The notes beneath the pieces were generated by a model. It saw only the letters and a program-made list of their open reading frames with translations. It was not told the origin of the DNA and ran no database searches. Below, one piece after another: positions 1-11,818 of a stretch of DNA of 64,000 nucleotides. The stretch spans positions 7,911,001 through 7,975,000 of the forward strand of contig JASXTE010000012.1 in the NCBI GenBank assembly GCA_030280995.1. Direction: 5' to 3'. Numbering within the stretch: the first letter of the stretch is position 1; each line of letters begins with the position of its first letter. The translations under genes and the position numbers were made by a program. This DNA is from Hemileia vastatrix (taxonomy: Eukaryota > Basidiomycota > Pucciniomycetes > Pucciniales > Zaghouaniaceae).

Positions 1-110
1 GTACCACCAAATTTTTCTAAGTCATCAATTTCACATGTCCAATTTAAAATTTTGGCAATACCCTCCCCTGCATTTTATTGAAGTAAAGGGTGAAAGTCAC
101 CAAAATTTAA
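1..110 (-). repeat. Inverted single copy of the 93-bp repeat found at 21.1-21.5 kb
   Basis: Read on the minus strand, this stretch carries the same landmarks as the tandem units at 21,137-21,480: a TTTTGGTGA...CCC motif, then TTCAATAAAATGCAGGGG, then GGGTATTGCC. Seen directly by comparison within the window. The element is cut by the window start, so its full extent is unknown. The rest of the stretch to 548 is AT-rich and shows no gene. Confidence 0.6.
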
Positions 111-543
111 TATAATTACATAAATTAATTAATATATAAATAAGATATTTCATATCTTCTACTTTTAAAGTAATGACAATTCCTCATGCCAAAATGCAGA
201 TCAAGTCTAGAAACTAAGTTTGGGACTTTCCACAAGTATAGGCTAGAGGAACCCCATGAAACAAATTAATTTTGTAATGATTACCTTTTATACAACCCAA
301 GGTCATTGACTCATTACTTTAATTTAGTAAAGTGACATATCAGATTTATTTATTAAAAATTTATGGAAGAATATTAAATATTTGGTGACTCTATGGATCC
401 CCATACTTTTTAGATCTAATTTAAGAATTTTAAAATTTATTACCTTTTTATTCTTTTTTTAACTTGTTTATTTGTTGGATTAACTCAAAAAAATGAAAAT
501 AAAAAAACCAGACTGGTCAGCACTATTCACACATCTATCTATC

Positions 544-694
<151 letters not shown>

Positions 695-890
695 CAACAC
701 ACATGTAAATTAGCTTTTTTACCAGATTTTGGTAATGCTTTATACATTCTGATGAAGACTTTTTGAATGGTTCCACCTTGAAAAGGAATGCTTTTCCCCT
801 TGTCATTAAATCCTATACATATTCACCCACAACATAGCATAACACAACACCATATAAAGAAAAATGTGAATAGAGATGGTGAGATATAGG

Positions 891-911
891 AGAGAGAGAG
901 AGAGAGAGAGA
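891..911. repeat. (GA)n microsatellite inside a PLD-gene intron
   Basis: A short GA/CT run within the 114-bp intron (813-926, minus strand) of the phospholipase D-like gene. On the minus strand it forms a pyrimidine tract after the donor. Confidence 0.9.
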
Positions 912-2358
912 AATGACTTTAGGTACCTAAATCTAGATATAAATAGACTTGAACGCCTTGCTTAGCTGTTTCAATACACAGTTTGACAACAGGAGCAGCA
1001 TTCAAGGTAGGGGTTTGAATAAAGATTTTCTTTTCAGAATACTTGAAAGCAGCTATCCAAGCGGCATTTTGAGAGACTTTAATATCATTATGGCCTGGAA
1101 AACCATGAGGTGGACAATTGACCATGACAATGGGAAGCTCTTCATGTTCTTGATGGATGATGTGAGGTTTGAAATCCAATATTTCATGATCTTCATATAC
1201 ATTGGCTTGAGATTTTTGAAGAGTTCCTACATTTTATTAGATTAAAGAGAGAAGTGATGTGATGAGAAAAAAAATTGAGAAAGAGATTAGACAAGCAGAA
1301 CATTAAATCAACTGACCAAAGAATCAGATAAAGCTCTCATTCAATTGTCAATATTATCTGATTTGGATATATTTTGAAGAGACTTGTCATTTAACTTTTT
1401 TTCTGAACCTGATTGACTTGATAACAATTTATTAGTATTAGTATTAGTAGTAGTAGTAGGATGAGGATGATGTCTATTATGGTCTATTGCTTTTGAGGTT
1501 GATGTTGTTGATGTTTATGCAGAGGTTGTAGGAGTTGTTGATGTAAGAGTTGTTGATGATGATGATGTAAGTGGGAGATTTATTTTGATGGAATTTCTTG
1601 GATAAAGACCTTCAGGTTTGGAAGTTACGGCAGTGGAAATGTGATGATAGTTTCATGACCTGATGGGTTTTGCGCTCTAAAAAAAGAAGGATGAAAAGCA
1701 GGCACGCTGAGACATCTCCTTAATGAAGATGGAGATGAAGTTGAAGAGTTTTTAGAGAGTTGTGGAGGAGGAGAGGAAATGGTAGCAGATTTATGATGAC
1801 CACTTTCTTTGATTAATTTTTGAACTACATTGACTAATCAACCAGAGGGATGGCCAAGAGGAGTAGTAGCTGTAGACATTGTGGTAGGATTATTAGTAGT
1901 AGAATTGTGATCCTCACCAATAGTTTGGACTTGTCAATGTTCTTCAACCATATCTCTGCCAGCGGCTGCAAAAGCCAAGTGCATAGGTTTATTGATGGAT
2001 GAAGATTCTTGAGCTTGAAGATCAATTTTGGCTTCTTGATTTAAACAAGCACAGGCAGCTTTGGCAGATTGGAAAGCATTGATTGAGCTAAGAAAGGGGT
2101 TATTGTATTCAAATAAATAAGGAGGATGTTGAGGATGAGATGGGAGATGAAGGGGTTGTAAAGATTGAGTAGGAAAGGGCATGGAGGATGCTGGTCGGAA
2201 AGGTGGAGAAGTAAGGAGGTAGTTGTTAGGGACAAGGCTTTGATGATTGAGTTGAGAATTTGGAGGAGTTGAATGGTTGAGACAGGGTAAAGTAGGATGA
2301 AGATGTTTATTCCAAGAGATTAAGAACATGTTGTAAACCAAATCTACAATGGGGCCAT

Positions 2359-2364
<6 letters not shown>

Positions 2365-2404
<40 letters not shown>
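2365..2404. repeat. (GA)n microsatellite replacing part of the PLD gene
   Basis: About 20 GA units (CT on the coding minus strand) between two phospholipase D-like coding blocks that are normally separated by the first HKD motif region. It marks either an intron or the scar of a deletion. Confidence 0.9.
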
Positions 2405-2407
<3 letters not shown>

Positions 2408-2519
2408 AGATTGAACTGAAGATAATTAGTAGCCAAAAGGATTTCATGTTGAGCAAGGACAATGCAATGATAATAATGTTTGAGGATATCACTATTGAAA
2501 GAAAGAAAGAATGAATGAA

Positions 2520-3524
2520 GTAGGATAAAACCAAGAGAGAGAGAGAGATGAACATGGAATGACACTTAGAATAGTGAGAGGGATGAAGCCACAAGTACCA
2601 ATGAGAGAAGGGGAAACCAAGCCAACGCTAAAGAATGGGATCAATGAGAGAAAAAGGGGAAGGGGAGAGAGAAAAAAAGTTAATTTTACCTATAAATTAA
2701 AAAAAATCACTTACAAAAAAAAACCAAAAAAAAAGCTAGCAAAAAATTAAGTAAAAATGAAAAAATGACATACCTGGAGAGATGAGTTGAGAAAAAAGAA
2801 ATAGAATTGAAATTTTTTGAGTGATGTAAGAAGAGAGGAGGAAATGGATATTAGTGAAGAAGAAAAAGAGAGAAAATGAAAAAATATGCGTTGTAGAAAG
2901 ACTCTTATAGTCGCCTTGCTGTAAGCAGAATCCAAAGGAGTTGGATAAACGGTAGAAAACCCTGTCCTGCTAAGTAAAATAAGGGTTGCTCAAATAACTA
3001 AGCTCACTAGTCTACTTGAATTGATATTAAATATAGAAGAAACTCTGATTTTTTGAACGCTTATTGAGATTTAGAAATAGCAGCTGTTGGAAAAGAAATA
3101 CTGATGACAACAATTAAGGTGTACCAGTGAAAGATCTGAAAAGATAGACTTATATATTTTTATAAATATTTTATTTTAAGGAGTTAACAGTAAAAACAAG
3201 TCCCTGAGATGGAGGCCTTTCCAATGATACCCTATATGTGATGAAAATATAATTGTTGTGTTGTATTTCAAAAGTGTCATAAAATATAAATGTTATAAGG
3301 GTATTAAAATTTATTTAAATTTGTTGTGTAATAAAAAAAATATGAATATGGTTGTTAATTATTCAAAAAGACCCTTCTTATTGAAACTAAAAGACAAAAA
3401 AACCTCTAGAAGACTAAGATTCCCCCCTTTCTATCTGATTCTTCTACTCCTGAACTTTCCGACAATATCCTACATGCATAGGATCTACAATAACTATTGA
3501 TCTAATAAGCATAATAAATTCTAA
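2520..3524. other. AT-rich stretch, no gene recognised
   Basis: Purine-rich and A-rich sequence with short open frames only. A minus-strand piece near 2,935-2,880 could be an upstream exon of the phospholipase D-like gene, but I could not link it. Nothing else stands out. Confidence 0.5.
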
Positions 3525-3823
3525 GCAAATTTTGCCACAATAGCCAGATTTTTCCACATTCACCAAAATTTGGTACAGTGTCCAAACTTTGGTACAGTTA
3601 CCAAAATTTGGCACAGTGACCAAACTTTGGCACAGAGACAAAACTTTGGGCCAGTGACCAAACTTTAACCCAGTGACCAGAATTTCCCATTGTGAGAAAA
3701 TTTTGCCAAAATGAGCTCTTTTTGCCATAATGAGCTAATTTTGCCAGAGTGAGCTAAATTTGCCACAGTGAGATAATTTTGCCACCATGACCAAACTTGG
3801 CCACAATGACAGAATTTTTCCAG
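3525..3823. repeat. 19-bp minisatellite, about 15.7 diverged copies
   Basis: Units line up end to end with a constant 19-base period, for example CCAAACTTTGGCACAGTGA, CCAAAATTTGGCACAGTGA and GCTAAATTTGCCACAGTGA. Copies differ at several positions, but none of those compared shows a length change. The left half has mostly TTTGG and the right half TTTTGCC, so two sub-variants occupy separate blocks. Confidence 0.93.
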
Positions 3824-4400
3824 TACACTTTGCTTTTGCACCAGAAAATCACCGGAGCGATCCGGAGCACACCGGAGCACTGGAGCTCAGAGGCCATTCC
3901 ATCAGCACACCATATCCACCAATAATACTAAAAAACACTAAATCAAGTAAAACTCTAAGAAAACAGTAAAATATGATAAAAAACCATCAAGATATAAAAG
4001 ATAGAGTGAAATCTGGGCTATCCAATGATAATAATAACCTTTAAAATTCCAAATATCCAGCCTGATAATCCAGAAAATTGCTACTAATCTTCCAAAAATA
4101 AACCCAAAAGAGCCCCAGAAAATACCCAAAAGATAGAGAATAACCCAAAAAATCCATTAAGACCATCTCCAAATCCATAAAACCATCAAATCACAAGAAA
4201 AATACCATTATATAACCATTCCAAAATTCCACAAATCAACCCAAAAATATCCATAATAACCAAATAAACACCTGGTAACACCAAAATTTCCTTTCAACCA
4301 ATATTCAACCAAATTTTCACCTAAGTGGCATACCCTAATGTGAAATGCCACAGCGTTTTCAGAAAATATGTGATTTAATGATGAGTTGGTTAAAGAAAAC
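3824..4400. repeat. Dispersed A-rich repeat, copy related to 35.8-36.1 kb
   Basis: An A-rich sequence sharing ordered landmarks with 35,830-36,170: a GC-richer lead-in, runs of ACTAAAAAA, then GGGCTATCCAATGATAAT, then AATCCAGAAAA, then CCCCAGAAAAT. No coding capacity seen. Its class is unknown; a non-autonomous element is the simplest idea. Confidence 0.5.
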
Positions 4401-4435
4401 ACAGAGAGATAAAAAATAAGACTTTAACAGCAAAT

Positions 4436-5060
4436 TCAAAAACAAAATAAATATGAAAAAAAATTACCATTCTCAGTGAATAAAAAATGTGAATAGATCA
4501 TTTGAAGAGTATGAAAAAAAAATAAAAATTGTGTTGAAAAATGTTGGAGTGTTATTGGAAGAATTTTTGCCCTTATACTAGTTGATTGAGAAATAGAAGT
4601 GTTGGATATAGTCGGAGTTGAATCAACTTTTTCATCTTCATACAGCTCTAACCATTGATCTTTGAGGTCAGCAAGTAGGTTATGAAGTATATTGCAACAC
4701 AGAATCCAGTTGATCACCGCCTCCATTTCAGATTTATTTCTAAGAGGACTTCTTAATTCCCTTAAACTAGAAAAACGGCCTTTAAAGATTCCAATAGAAT
4801 GTTCAATATGGACTCTTGACTTTGCCAATTGATTGCTGAAATTGGCATTTTGACTGTCTTCTGAAGCTGCTCCCTGAAAAGCAGGAAGTACATACTTTCC
4901 ATTTGCATAAGCAGAATCTGCAAGAAGATACTGATCTTTATCAAAGAGTTTTTTAGCTACATTTTAAATTTTCATTTTTGGAAGATTTATGAGTCATGAC
5001 ATGAGCCAGGATAGCCAGCAAAAAATGATATAAATTTTTTGTTAACGTAACATATAAGCT
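4436..5060 (-). pseudogene. PIF/Harbinger (DDE_Tnp_4-like) transposase, C-terminal fragment
   Basis: Reading the minus strand from 5,060 downward gives FFAGYPGSCHDS, then a degraded IFQKMKF-like stretch, then DQYLLADSAYANGKYVLPAF, then SRVHIEHSIGIFKGRFSSLR and WILCCNILHNLL. These are the second and third catalytic blocks and the C-terminal helical region of HARBI1-like endonucleases. Several stops and frame changes break the upper part. The N-terminal half and first Asp block are absent, and the fragment abuts gypsy pol sequence at about 5,140, so insertion of the gypsy element may have removed it. Confidence 0.82.
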
Positions 5061-5139
5061 GAACAAAAATTGAATATCTATAAAGAAGATACAGTTGGTT
5101 GTGTTAGTTTAAAAGAGAATTAAAGGAGTTAAATAAGTG

Positions 5140-7160
5140 CGGATTTGTAAGGGTGGATTTGCCAGAACTGACAACCCCTAATATAACTGAAGTAAGAGGA
5201 TTTCTGAGTCTCTGTACTTATTGAAACATTTTATTAAAGAATTTTCTTCAATTGCTTCTCCAATTTACTCAATCACTCAGGGCTCTCCAAAAAAGGACAC
5301 CAAAATTAAATGGGAGAATGAACAGCAAGTATCATTCCTTCCCCTGAAAGAGGCTCTTACTTTTACAATCGTACTCAAACACCCCAAACCTTTTCATCCT
5401 TTTATACTTTACACAGAAGCTTCAGGATCAAATATTGGAGAAATACTTCAACAGCATACCTTTATCATTACAGTAAAAAGAATTTTGAGCCTCTGACATA
5501 TGTAAAAACAATTAGAGAATGTAATATTTAACCCATAGCTTTTGAATCTTTGAAACTCTCACAAACTGAACAGAGATACTCAGCTCAAGAATAATAGCTC
5601 CTTGCTATAGTACATGCTTTAAATCATATCTGGGGCTATGCTGAAGGTTCACCAGTTATTTTCCAAACTGATCACAAGTCTTTGAAGCACTTTAGGACTC
5701 AGAGACATGTTAACAGAAGGTTATCAAGATTCTTGGATAAAATCTAACATTTCAATTTTTACATTATTTCTTGTCCTGGTTCAACTCAACTGGAAGCTGA
5801 TGCTCTCTTTTATAAACCAGTTACACCAATGGATCTGGACCTTCCTGAGACTGAAACTTTGTTATTCATGACTACAGAAAAGAACACATGGGAACAACTT
5901 GAACATGTTAAAAAGGAAATTCAAAAAGGTCTCAATAAAACTGGAGCTTTGGAATGATACTCATGGGATGGTGAAAGTTTCCATTACATGCCAGACTCAG
6001 ACAGACGTGGTGACAAGTTGGTAGTTCTTACAGATGAACAAGATGCTGAATCTATAATTAAAGACATACATGAAGAACTCAGCCACATAAATATCAAAGA
6101 TGTAATAAAGGTACTTAAAGAGAGATTTCTCTTTCCCCAAATGTACAAACTAACTAAAAAGGTCATTGATAAATGATTTTCTTGTAACTTTTATAAGGAC
6201 CCTTTTGAAAAAGAGGGACTACCCTTTTTACCTGTGGAAAGAGGATTACCTTTCTTAGGCTGGGCTATGGATTTTATTGGACCCTTACCTACAAGTCAAT
6301 CCAGTAAGAAATACAGACTCACTGCCATTGAATATGGAACAGGTCGGGCTTATGCAGTTCTTTTAGATAAAAATAATACATCAGCAGTAATATATTTGGT
6401 TGGTTTTATCACTCTTAACCATGGTTTACCAATTGAAATACTCACAGACAATGGTTCTGAATTTTATTCATATAAATTTGAATCATACATGAAAAAATCT
6501 TGGATCCAACATCTAAAGACTACACCATATCATCCTCAATCCAATGGCTTGGTGGAGAGATTTCGTGGTAATTTGAAATGAGCTTTGAAAAAATTCATCT
6601 CACCTAAAAAGAAACATCTTTGGGATCAATTTCTGGACAAATAACTCTTTGCTTACCATAGCTCACCTTCCAGTTCCTTATAAACCACCCTTTTCTTTAT
6701 GACCTATGGAATCAAATTAAGACTCCCTTCTGATTCCTTCTTTCCTACTCAGATTCCTGAAATCTTACAAATAACCCTGAAGAAGCTTATTACTGCTGTA
6801 ATCAAGCCAATTGAATACTTTACTCTGAAAGAAATGACTGAATCCAAGAACTCAATGAGCGAGCTCAATATAGATATTCCAAAACTTATGAAATATTTTT
6901 TGAACAAGGACTTAGAATTTGAGATTTGGTCATGCAAAAATTGGAAGATAGACCAACAAAGTTACATCCAATATGGGATAGCCCCTTTATCATCAGGGAA
7001 TGTTTCCCCAATGGTACATATCAACTAATGACAAACAATGACCATATACTCATAACCCTAACTAATGGTTCTCATCTTAAAAATTCAAATGAAAATCCAA
7101 CTCTATTTAAAATGCTTCCTCTTGACTCTGCTCTCAAGACCAACAAGCAAAAAATATAAT
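5140..7160 (+). pseudogene. Ty3/gypsy pol fragment (end of RT, RNase H, integrase)
   Basis: Translation across frames gives the end of the reverse transcriptase (EVRGFLSLCTY), an RNase H block (FHPFILYTEASGSNIG; later RYSAQE, QTDHKSLKHF), an integrase core and a C-terminal stretch ending near PIWDSPFIIRECFPNGTYQL. The integrase triad is visible: Asp in AMDFIGPLP, Asp in LTDNGSEFYS, Glu in GLVERFRG. At least ten stops or frameshifts occur (one near 6,845). No LTRs were found, so it is an internal fragment. The frame beyond 7,160 to about 7,440 (around GIFHCLGPFCHSPIDC) may be a tail of the same element or an unrelated remnant. Confidence 0.85.
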
Positions 7161-7445
7161 GGGATATTGAGTATATGACGAATCCCAAAAAAACAGACAT
7201 TATGGAATTTCCAACAATTGATGAAACTCATAATGCTATGGAACTACCTAAAGGCATTTTCCATTGTTTGGGCCCTTTCTGTCACTCTCCAATTGACTGC
7301 ACTGATGTTAATTTTTATTTTAAATTTCTCTAATATTTCAAGTCTTGGATAAACTACATGGAGAACTCTGATGGATGGGAAATCAAAAATGTGGTAAATA
7401 TGTATAAAGGTATGAAACATCTGATGTCTACTGTGTATGATTTAA

Positions 7446-7470
7446 TTAGGGGGTATCAAAGCTGACCAAT
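7446..7470 (+). repeat. Terminal sequence of a Harbinger element (GGGGGTATCAAAG...)
   Basis: TTA followed by GGGGGTATCAAAGCTGACC. The same end type occurs inverted at about 29,259 (beside a Harbinger accessory gene) and as MITE ends at 30,894, 31,093 and 46,119. TTA fits the 3-bp target preference of PIF/Harbinger elements. The matching right end of this copy was not found. Confidence 0.6.
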
Positions 7471-7779
7471 CTGCAATTAGGGATCAGGCATTTTTTTTAC
7501 CAGTATCAGACATTATTAATTGCAGAAGATTCTTATCCACAATAATGCATTATCCTGCCTCTTATACCCCAATTTCCATTATTAATTCCTGATCCCAAAC
7601 TCATTGCATCCATGATGGACTTTTAAGAAACTTGCATGACTTATAATTGCTGATGCCATCAGTCTTTTGTCATTCTATGCTACTTAATTTTGGTGGTAAA
7701 CACTTGAAGTTTTTTTCCATCTACACACCCCAACTGCACATTTGGTGGTGAATTCCCACCTCCCTCATCATGTAAGCCT

Positions 7780-8960
7780 TTCACCCACAGCTGTGAAACA
7801 CCTCTCTAATAGGAAGCTACTTCACTCAACTATGAATGCTATCGCTTTACTTTTAGCTCTTTACTATAAAAAAGACTCTGATTTTAAAAATGATTTAGCC
7901 TATATGTCTTTTCTTTTCAAAAAGTGTTACAAAAACCCAAGGGGGCCAAATCTTTATCATGATCCCAGATATTTTCTATGCTTCATTCTCAACATTCCTC
8001 AACTAAACTTCACTCAACTATTTTGAACTTCTCCTGATTCTTTCTTCAAAATTTATCAACTCATCTCCAAACATCCTATATTTCATAAAAGTTCTCAAAA
8101 TAAAGAGTTTCATCCTGCTATCTAGCTTGCTGTTGCACTATGTCACTTTGGCTCAAATGGAAATGGTGCTGCTGTAAGACGTTTGGAAAATATCTTCACC
8201 ATAGGTAATGGGATGGTGATATTATACACCAAGAACTGTATTATTGCTATCCTTTCCCTCAAGTCTCAAACACTTGCTTGACCAACTCCACAACTGCAAC
8301 TTGAATCCTCTCAAGAAATACAAGCTGAAGGCTTCCCTGGCTGTGTAGGATTTTTTGATGGCACAAATATACCTAGGAGTCAAAAGCCTTCTCATGATGG
8401 AAACCATTACTTTGATTGCAAAAAAGGTTTCTTCAAGATGTTCTCCAATTTCAAATCTTTCATGAACTGACTTTTTATCTTCTTTCTAGATACTCTATTT
8501 CTTTTCAGTTTCTATGAAATGTCAATAAAAAATTTATTGCTTTTCACAGTGGCTGCCCGGGATCATTTCATGACTCTTCCATCTTCAAAAGAATGAGGAT
8601 TTATTAAAGTCTTGACTCATACTTTGACAAATCTCAGTACCTCCTTCCAGACTTAGCATATGCAAGGGGAATGTAAATTATACCTGCTTTCTGTGGTGCA
8701 ACTTAAGAAAGTGACCCCAAAACCACCTTTAATTATCACCTTGCCCAATCAAGAGTACAGATTTAACATGCTATTGGTATTTTAAAGGGAAGATTTTCTA
8801 GTCTCCGGGAACTCAGAATCCAATTTCAAAAAAAATGGAAATAAAAACTGAAAATCATTGGATAATGAGTTGTGTTATACTCCACAATATCCTAGCTAAT
8901 TTAAAAAATGAGTGGAATGATATTTATGAAGAAGAGGATCCCAAACCAGTTCCAGCTCTC
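7780..8960 (+). pseudogene. PIF/Harbinger transposase, nearly full length but decayed
   Basis: The plus strand gives, in order, an N-terminal helical region (PRYFLCFI...LNFTQLF, YQLISKHPIFH), LAVALCHFGSNGNGAAVRRL, the first catalytic block GCVGFFDGTNIPRSQKP with DGNHYFDCKK, the second block SGCPGSFHDSSIFKRMRIY, the third block YLLPDLAYARGM, and the tail SRVQI, GILKGRFSSLRELR. A candidate intron lies at about 8,427-8,490 between DCKK and the next block. More than eight stops are present and the frame must be changed several times, so it is dead. It lies about 330 bp inside a Harbinger terminus at 7,449 in the same orientation, which supports one element. Confidence 0.83.
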
Positions 8961-9509
8961 CCCTCCCCTGAATCATAAAAAATTCATTCAAATGGCATAC
9001 ACTCTGTCATTATGCAAATCACCCTCCACCATTTTGACACACAACCCTTTTAATTTTTTTGTTTTCATACTCTCCAAATGTCCACTTTGTATACTTTATT
9101 CACTTGGCTTGGTATTTTTGTTTGTTGCATATTCATTTTTTTTGAATTTATGGTGAAAATCTCTTTTTTGGATAGCTCATTGGTTTTCTTTCACCAGCTC
9201 AACATGTAATCACATATTTTCTGAAATTGCATATTTTTTTATTGTTTCTTTTTTTCATTCTTCACTCATATCCTTTTCCTCCTCTCCTCAAACAGCCCTC
9301 AAATATTTTCAAATCTTCTATTTTCTCATCTCATCTCTCCAGGTAAGTCATTCTTTTCTTATTTTTGATTTTTTTACTTGCTAATAATTTATTTTTTCTC
9401 CTTTTTTTTACTTTTTTTTCTCCTTTTTTTTTCTTTTTTTTTTGTCCTGTAAGTTCTTTTTTTTGGTTTTCAAGGTTAGACTATTTTTTTTTTCTTTTTT
9501 TTCCCTCTC
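8961..9509. other. T-rich stretch, no gene recognised
   Basis: Long T runs and no convincing open frame. The right end of the preceding Harbinger element should lie here but I could not find it. Confidence 0.5.
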
Positions 9510-10112
9510 CATCATCCCCCTTTCCCCCCTCCTTGTCTGCCTCCATACCCCCCTTTCTCCCCTTCTTGGAAACCTCATGTCCCCCCCTTTACCGCCTCAA
9601 TCTCCCGCCTTAACCCCTCCTTGTCCACCTCAAACCCCCCCTTTACGCCCTCCTTGTCCACCTCAAGTGCCCCCCTTTACACACCCTTTACCTCACCTTT
9701 AACCCCTCAATCCCCCACTGCCTAATTATTGAATTGCTATTGATTTTATAAGTTAGTGAACAATCAAGAAAAATTGTTCATTAACTTATCAATTGGTTAG
9801 CAATTCAATAAGTTGGCTGTAGGGGGTTTGTGGAGTGGTTTGAGGGGGGGTTGAGGTGGATTTGAGGGGGTAAAGGGGGGGCTTGAGCAGGCCAAGAAGG
9901 GGGTAAAGGGGGGACTTGAGGTGGCCAAGGAGGGTGAAAAGGAGGGTGAAAGGGGGGTGATGGGAGTAAGGAGGGGGTAAAGGGGGGGTAAAGGAGGGAT
10001 TGAGGGGGTAAAGGGGGGTTTTGAGGTGGGAAAGAGGGGTTAAAGGGGGGGTTGAGGCGGGAAAGAAGGGGGTAAAGGGGGGGATTGAGGGGGTAAAGGG
10101 GAGAATTTTGAA
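9510..10112. repeat. Foldback with a C-rich left arm and G-rich right arm
   Basis: 9,510-9,720 is built of C5-7 runs joined by TTTA and CTCAA. 9,830-10,105 is built of G5-7 runs joined by TAAA and TTGAG, the reverse complement of the same pattern. Between them 9,727-9,764 and 9,773-9,813 form a long inverted repeat (TTATTGAATTGCTA... and its complement) with a loop of about 8 bases. The whole block could extrude as a hairpin, and the G-rich strand has many GGGGG runs spaced for quadruplex formation. Proline-rich open frames here are a by-product of the CCN composition. Confidence 0.85.
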
Positions 10113-10551
10113 GCAAGAAAAAAGAGACTAATCTCTGCTTTTTAATTTTTTTTACAGAATTTTTTTTTATTTCCCTTAGTTTCTGGATGTTTCCCCCTGT
10201 TCCAAAATAAATAAGGTAATTTAACTTTTTTAATTTGTCTTTGTATTTTCAAATAATTATTCTGAAATTTACTGAATTCAATTTTTTTTATTTTAATAAA
10301 TTGGTATGAAGGACATCAGGTGGTATTTCCAATAGCAGGTAAGTATTTTTTTTTTTTGAAATTAAATTTACTGAATTTAATTTTACTTTAAATTTTTTTG
10401 ATTTTCTCTTTTATTTTTTTTGTAATTTTGTTTGTTTTTTCAAGAACTTTATCTGGCATTTCTAAAACCCTTCAGGACTTTATTTTGATTTTTATGTTTT
10501 TGAAATTTATTTAACATTTTTTTATTTTTTTAGACTTAATTTTCTATGAGA
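10113..10551. other. T-rich flank upstream of the gypsy insertion
   Basis: AT-rich sequence interrupted by the gypsy element at 10,557 and continuing at 19,055. No gene recognised. It may be 5' flank of the oxygenase pseudogene. Confidence 0.5.
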
Positions 10552-10556
10552 TTACC

Positions 10557-11361
10557 TGTCAGCCAGGCTACTTGACTTACCCAGTAAAATAATTGATTAT
10601 CTTACTGAGGTGAAGCCATGCCTTTTAAATCCTTATTAATAATTAATTATTTATTAAACTACTTATGAATTACTTACAACTAACTAGCTAAGTACACTAA
10701 GTAATATAGATAATTAATAAAAAATAAGTAACTGTCACATATATTTTTACTCCCAAACACCGTGCTCAATAATACAGATGAGAGGGAATAAAATTAGTAT
10801 TAAAATAATAAAATTATAAAAAGAAGAAAACTTTTCAAATTCCTTTATTTAGATTTTATTGATTCAATATTTTAAATCAAATTTTCTTGCACTAAATGTG
10901 ACGGACCAAGGGATTCAGAGTTTTATTTCAAATAAAATAAATACTTTTTATTTACGCACTATTTAGTATTACTCTTATTATTTCATATACACTCTTTAAT
11001 TAGTTTCCTTTTCCCACACCCTTGTATTAGGTGGTGTTAATTCTGTCTTTTTATTTTCTCACATTTTGCCTATAAAAGGCCCTTCCTTTTTGTACTTTTG
11101 ATACATTCCTTACTTACTTACCAATTTTTATAACATATCAGTTAAAACAAATTTATTACTATTCTTTATAACATTAGTAGTTACAATACCGTAATTCTAA
11201 AGATATAAATTATAATAATATTTAAAATCACCTCTTATAATTTGAGTAAAACAATCAAATAGATTAAGAAATACGTACCTTGCTTTTGAGAGTCAATTAA
11301 ACCCCGTAGAAACCTCGTATAATCTTCGGCTAAATCTTCTAGACCAAAAGTCCCCCTGACA
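10557..11361 (+). repeat. 5' LTR of the gypsy element
   Basis: An 805-bp copy beginning TGTCAGCCAGGCTACTTGAC and ending AAAAGTCCCCCTGACA. Contains the element promoter by family analogy; CCTATAAAAGG-like sequence near 11,070 is a plausible TATA region. Confidence 0.96.
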
Positions 11362-11362
11362 A

Positions 11363-11378
11363 TTGGAGGACTTCCCGA
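11363..11378 (+). promoter_or_regulatory. Candidate primer binding site
   Basis: TTGGAGGACTTCCCGA lies one base after the LTR end. A TGG start right after the 5' LTR is typical of a site pairing with a tRNA 3' CCA end. I cannot name the tRNA. Confidence 0.4.
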
Positions 11379-11818
11379 ATTTTTGATGGCGCATTGATAT
11401 TTTGAAGACTGGAGACCATGGGAACATCGCCATCGAGGTACCTATAAGGACGAGTGGACAACGAAAACGACAAACATCAAACATAACGTGACTTAATTTT
11501 TTGCTGAAAACGGGAATCAAACCGTGCTCCAAAACTTAAGCTTATATACTAACTAATAGCTATATATTTTGTGGTAATTATTGATTACTATTTGTGGGTC
11601 ACTTTGCACTCTTTATACTCTATGTATTTCCTTTTACTCAGCACTCTGTATGTGGCATTAATTTGCTCATTTCACAGGGGGAGGTGTCTAGTAAAATTGG
11701 AATTAAATTTTTATTATTTATTTTATTTTTCCTAGTTGACAAAGATAGAGCAATTGTGTTCTTAGTCCTAGATGTAAAAAAATATATTTTTAAAAAAATA
11801 ATTATTCATTATAATTTT

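Larger units (their letters stand above)
716..2510 (-). pseudogene. Phospholipase D-like protein, decayed multi-exon gene
   Basis: Minus-strand pieces match, in order, a fungal phospholipase D/nuclease-superfamily protein. About 2,500-2,405 gives AQHEILLATNYLQ. About 2,362-1,900 gives GPIVDLVYNMFLISW followed by a Pro/Ser-rich linker. About 1,820-1,640 is Ser-rich. 1,231-927 gives IFIQTPTLNAAPVVKLC and YLYLDLG. 812-716 gives FNDKGKSIPFQGG. The last two pieces join in frame across a 114-bp intron (926-813). The family normally has two HKD motifs for phosphodiester hydrolysis. The segment expected to hold the first is missing between the first two pieces, where (GA)n lies, and nothing for the second is found below 716. 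One or more in-frame stops (TGA after MVEEH) also occur. It is therefore judged a pseudogene, with exon borders above 1,231 uncertain. Trinucleotide runs near 1,431-1,560 lie in its largest gap. Confidence 0.75.

Noticed and set aside
9365..10116. Proline-rich and Leu/Phe-rich open frames
   Set aside because: Caused by C-runs and T-runs of the foldback; no start context, motif or codon signal.
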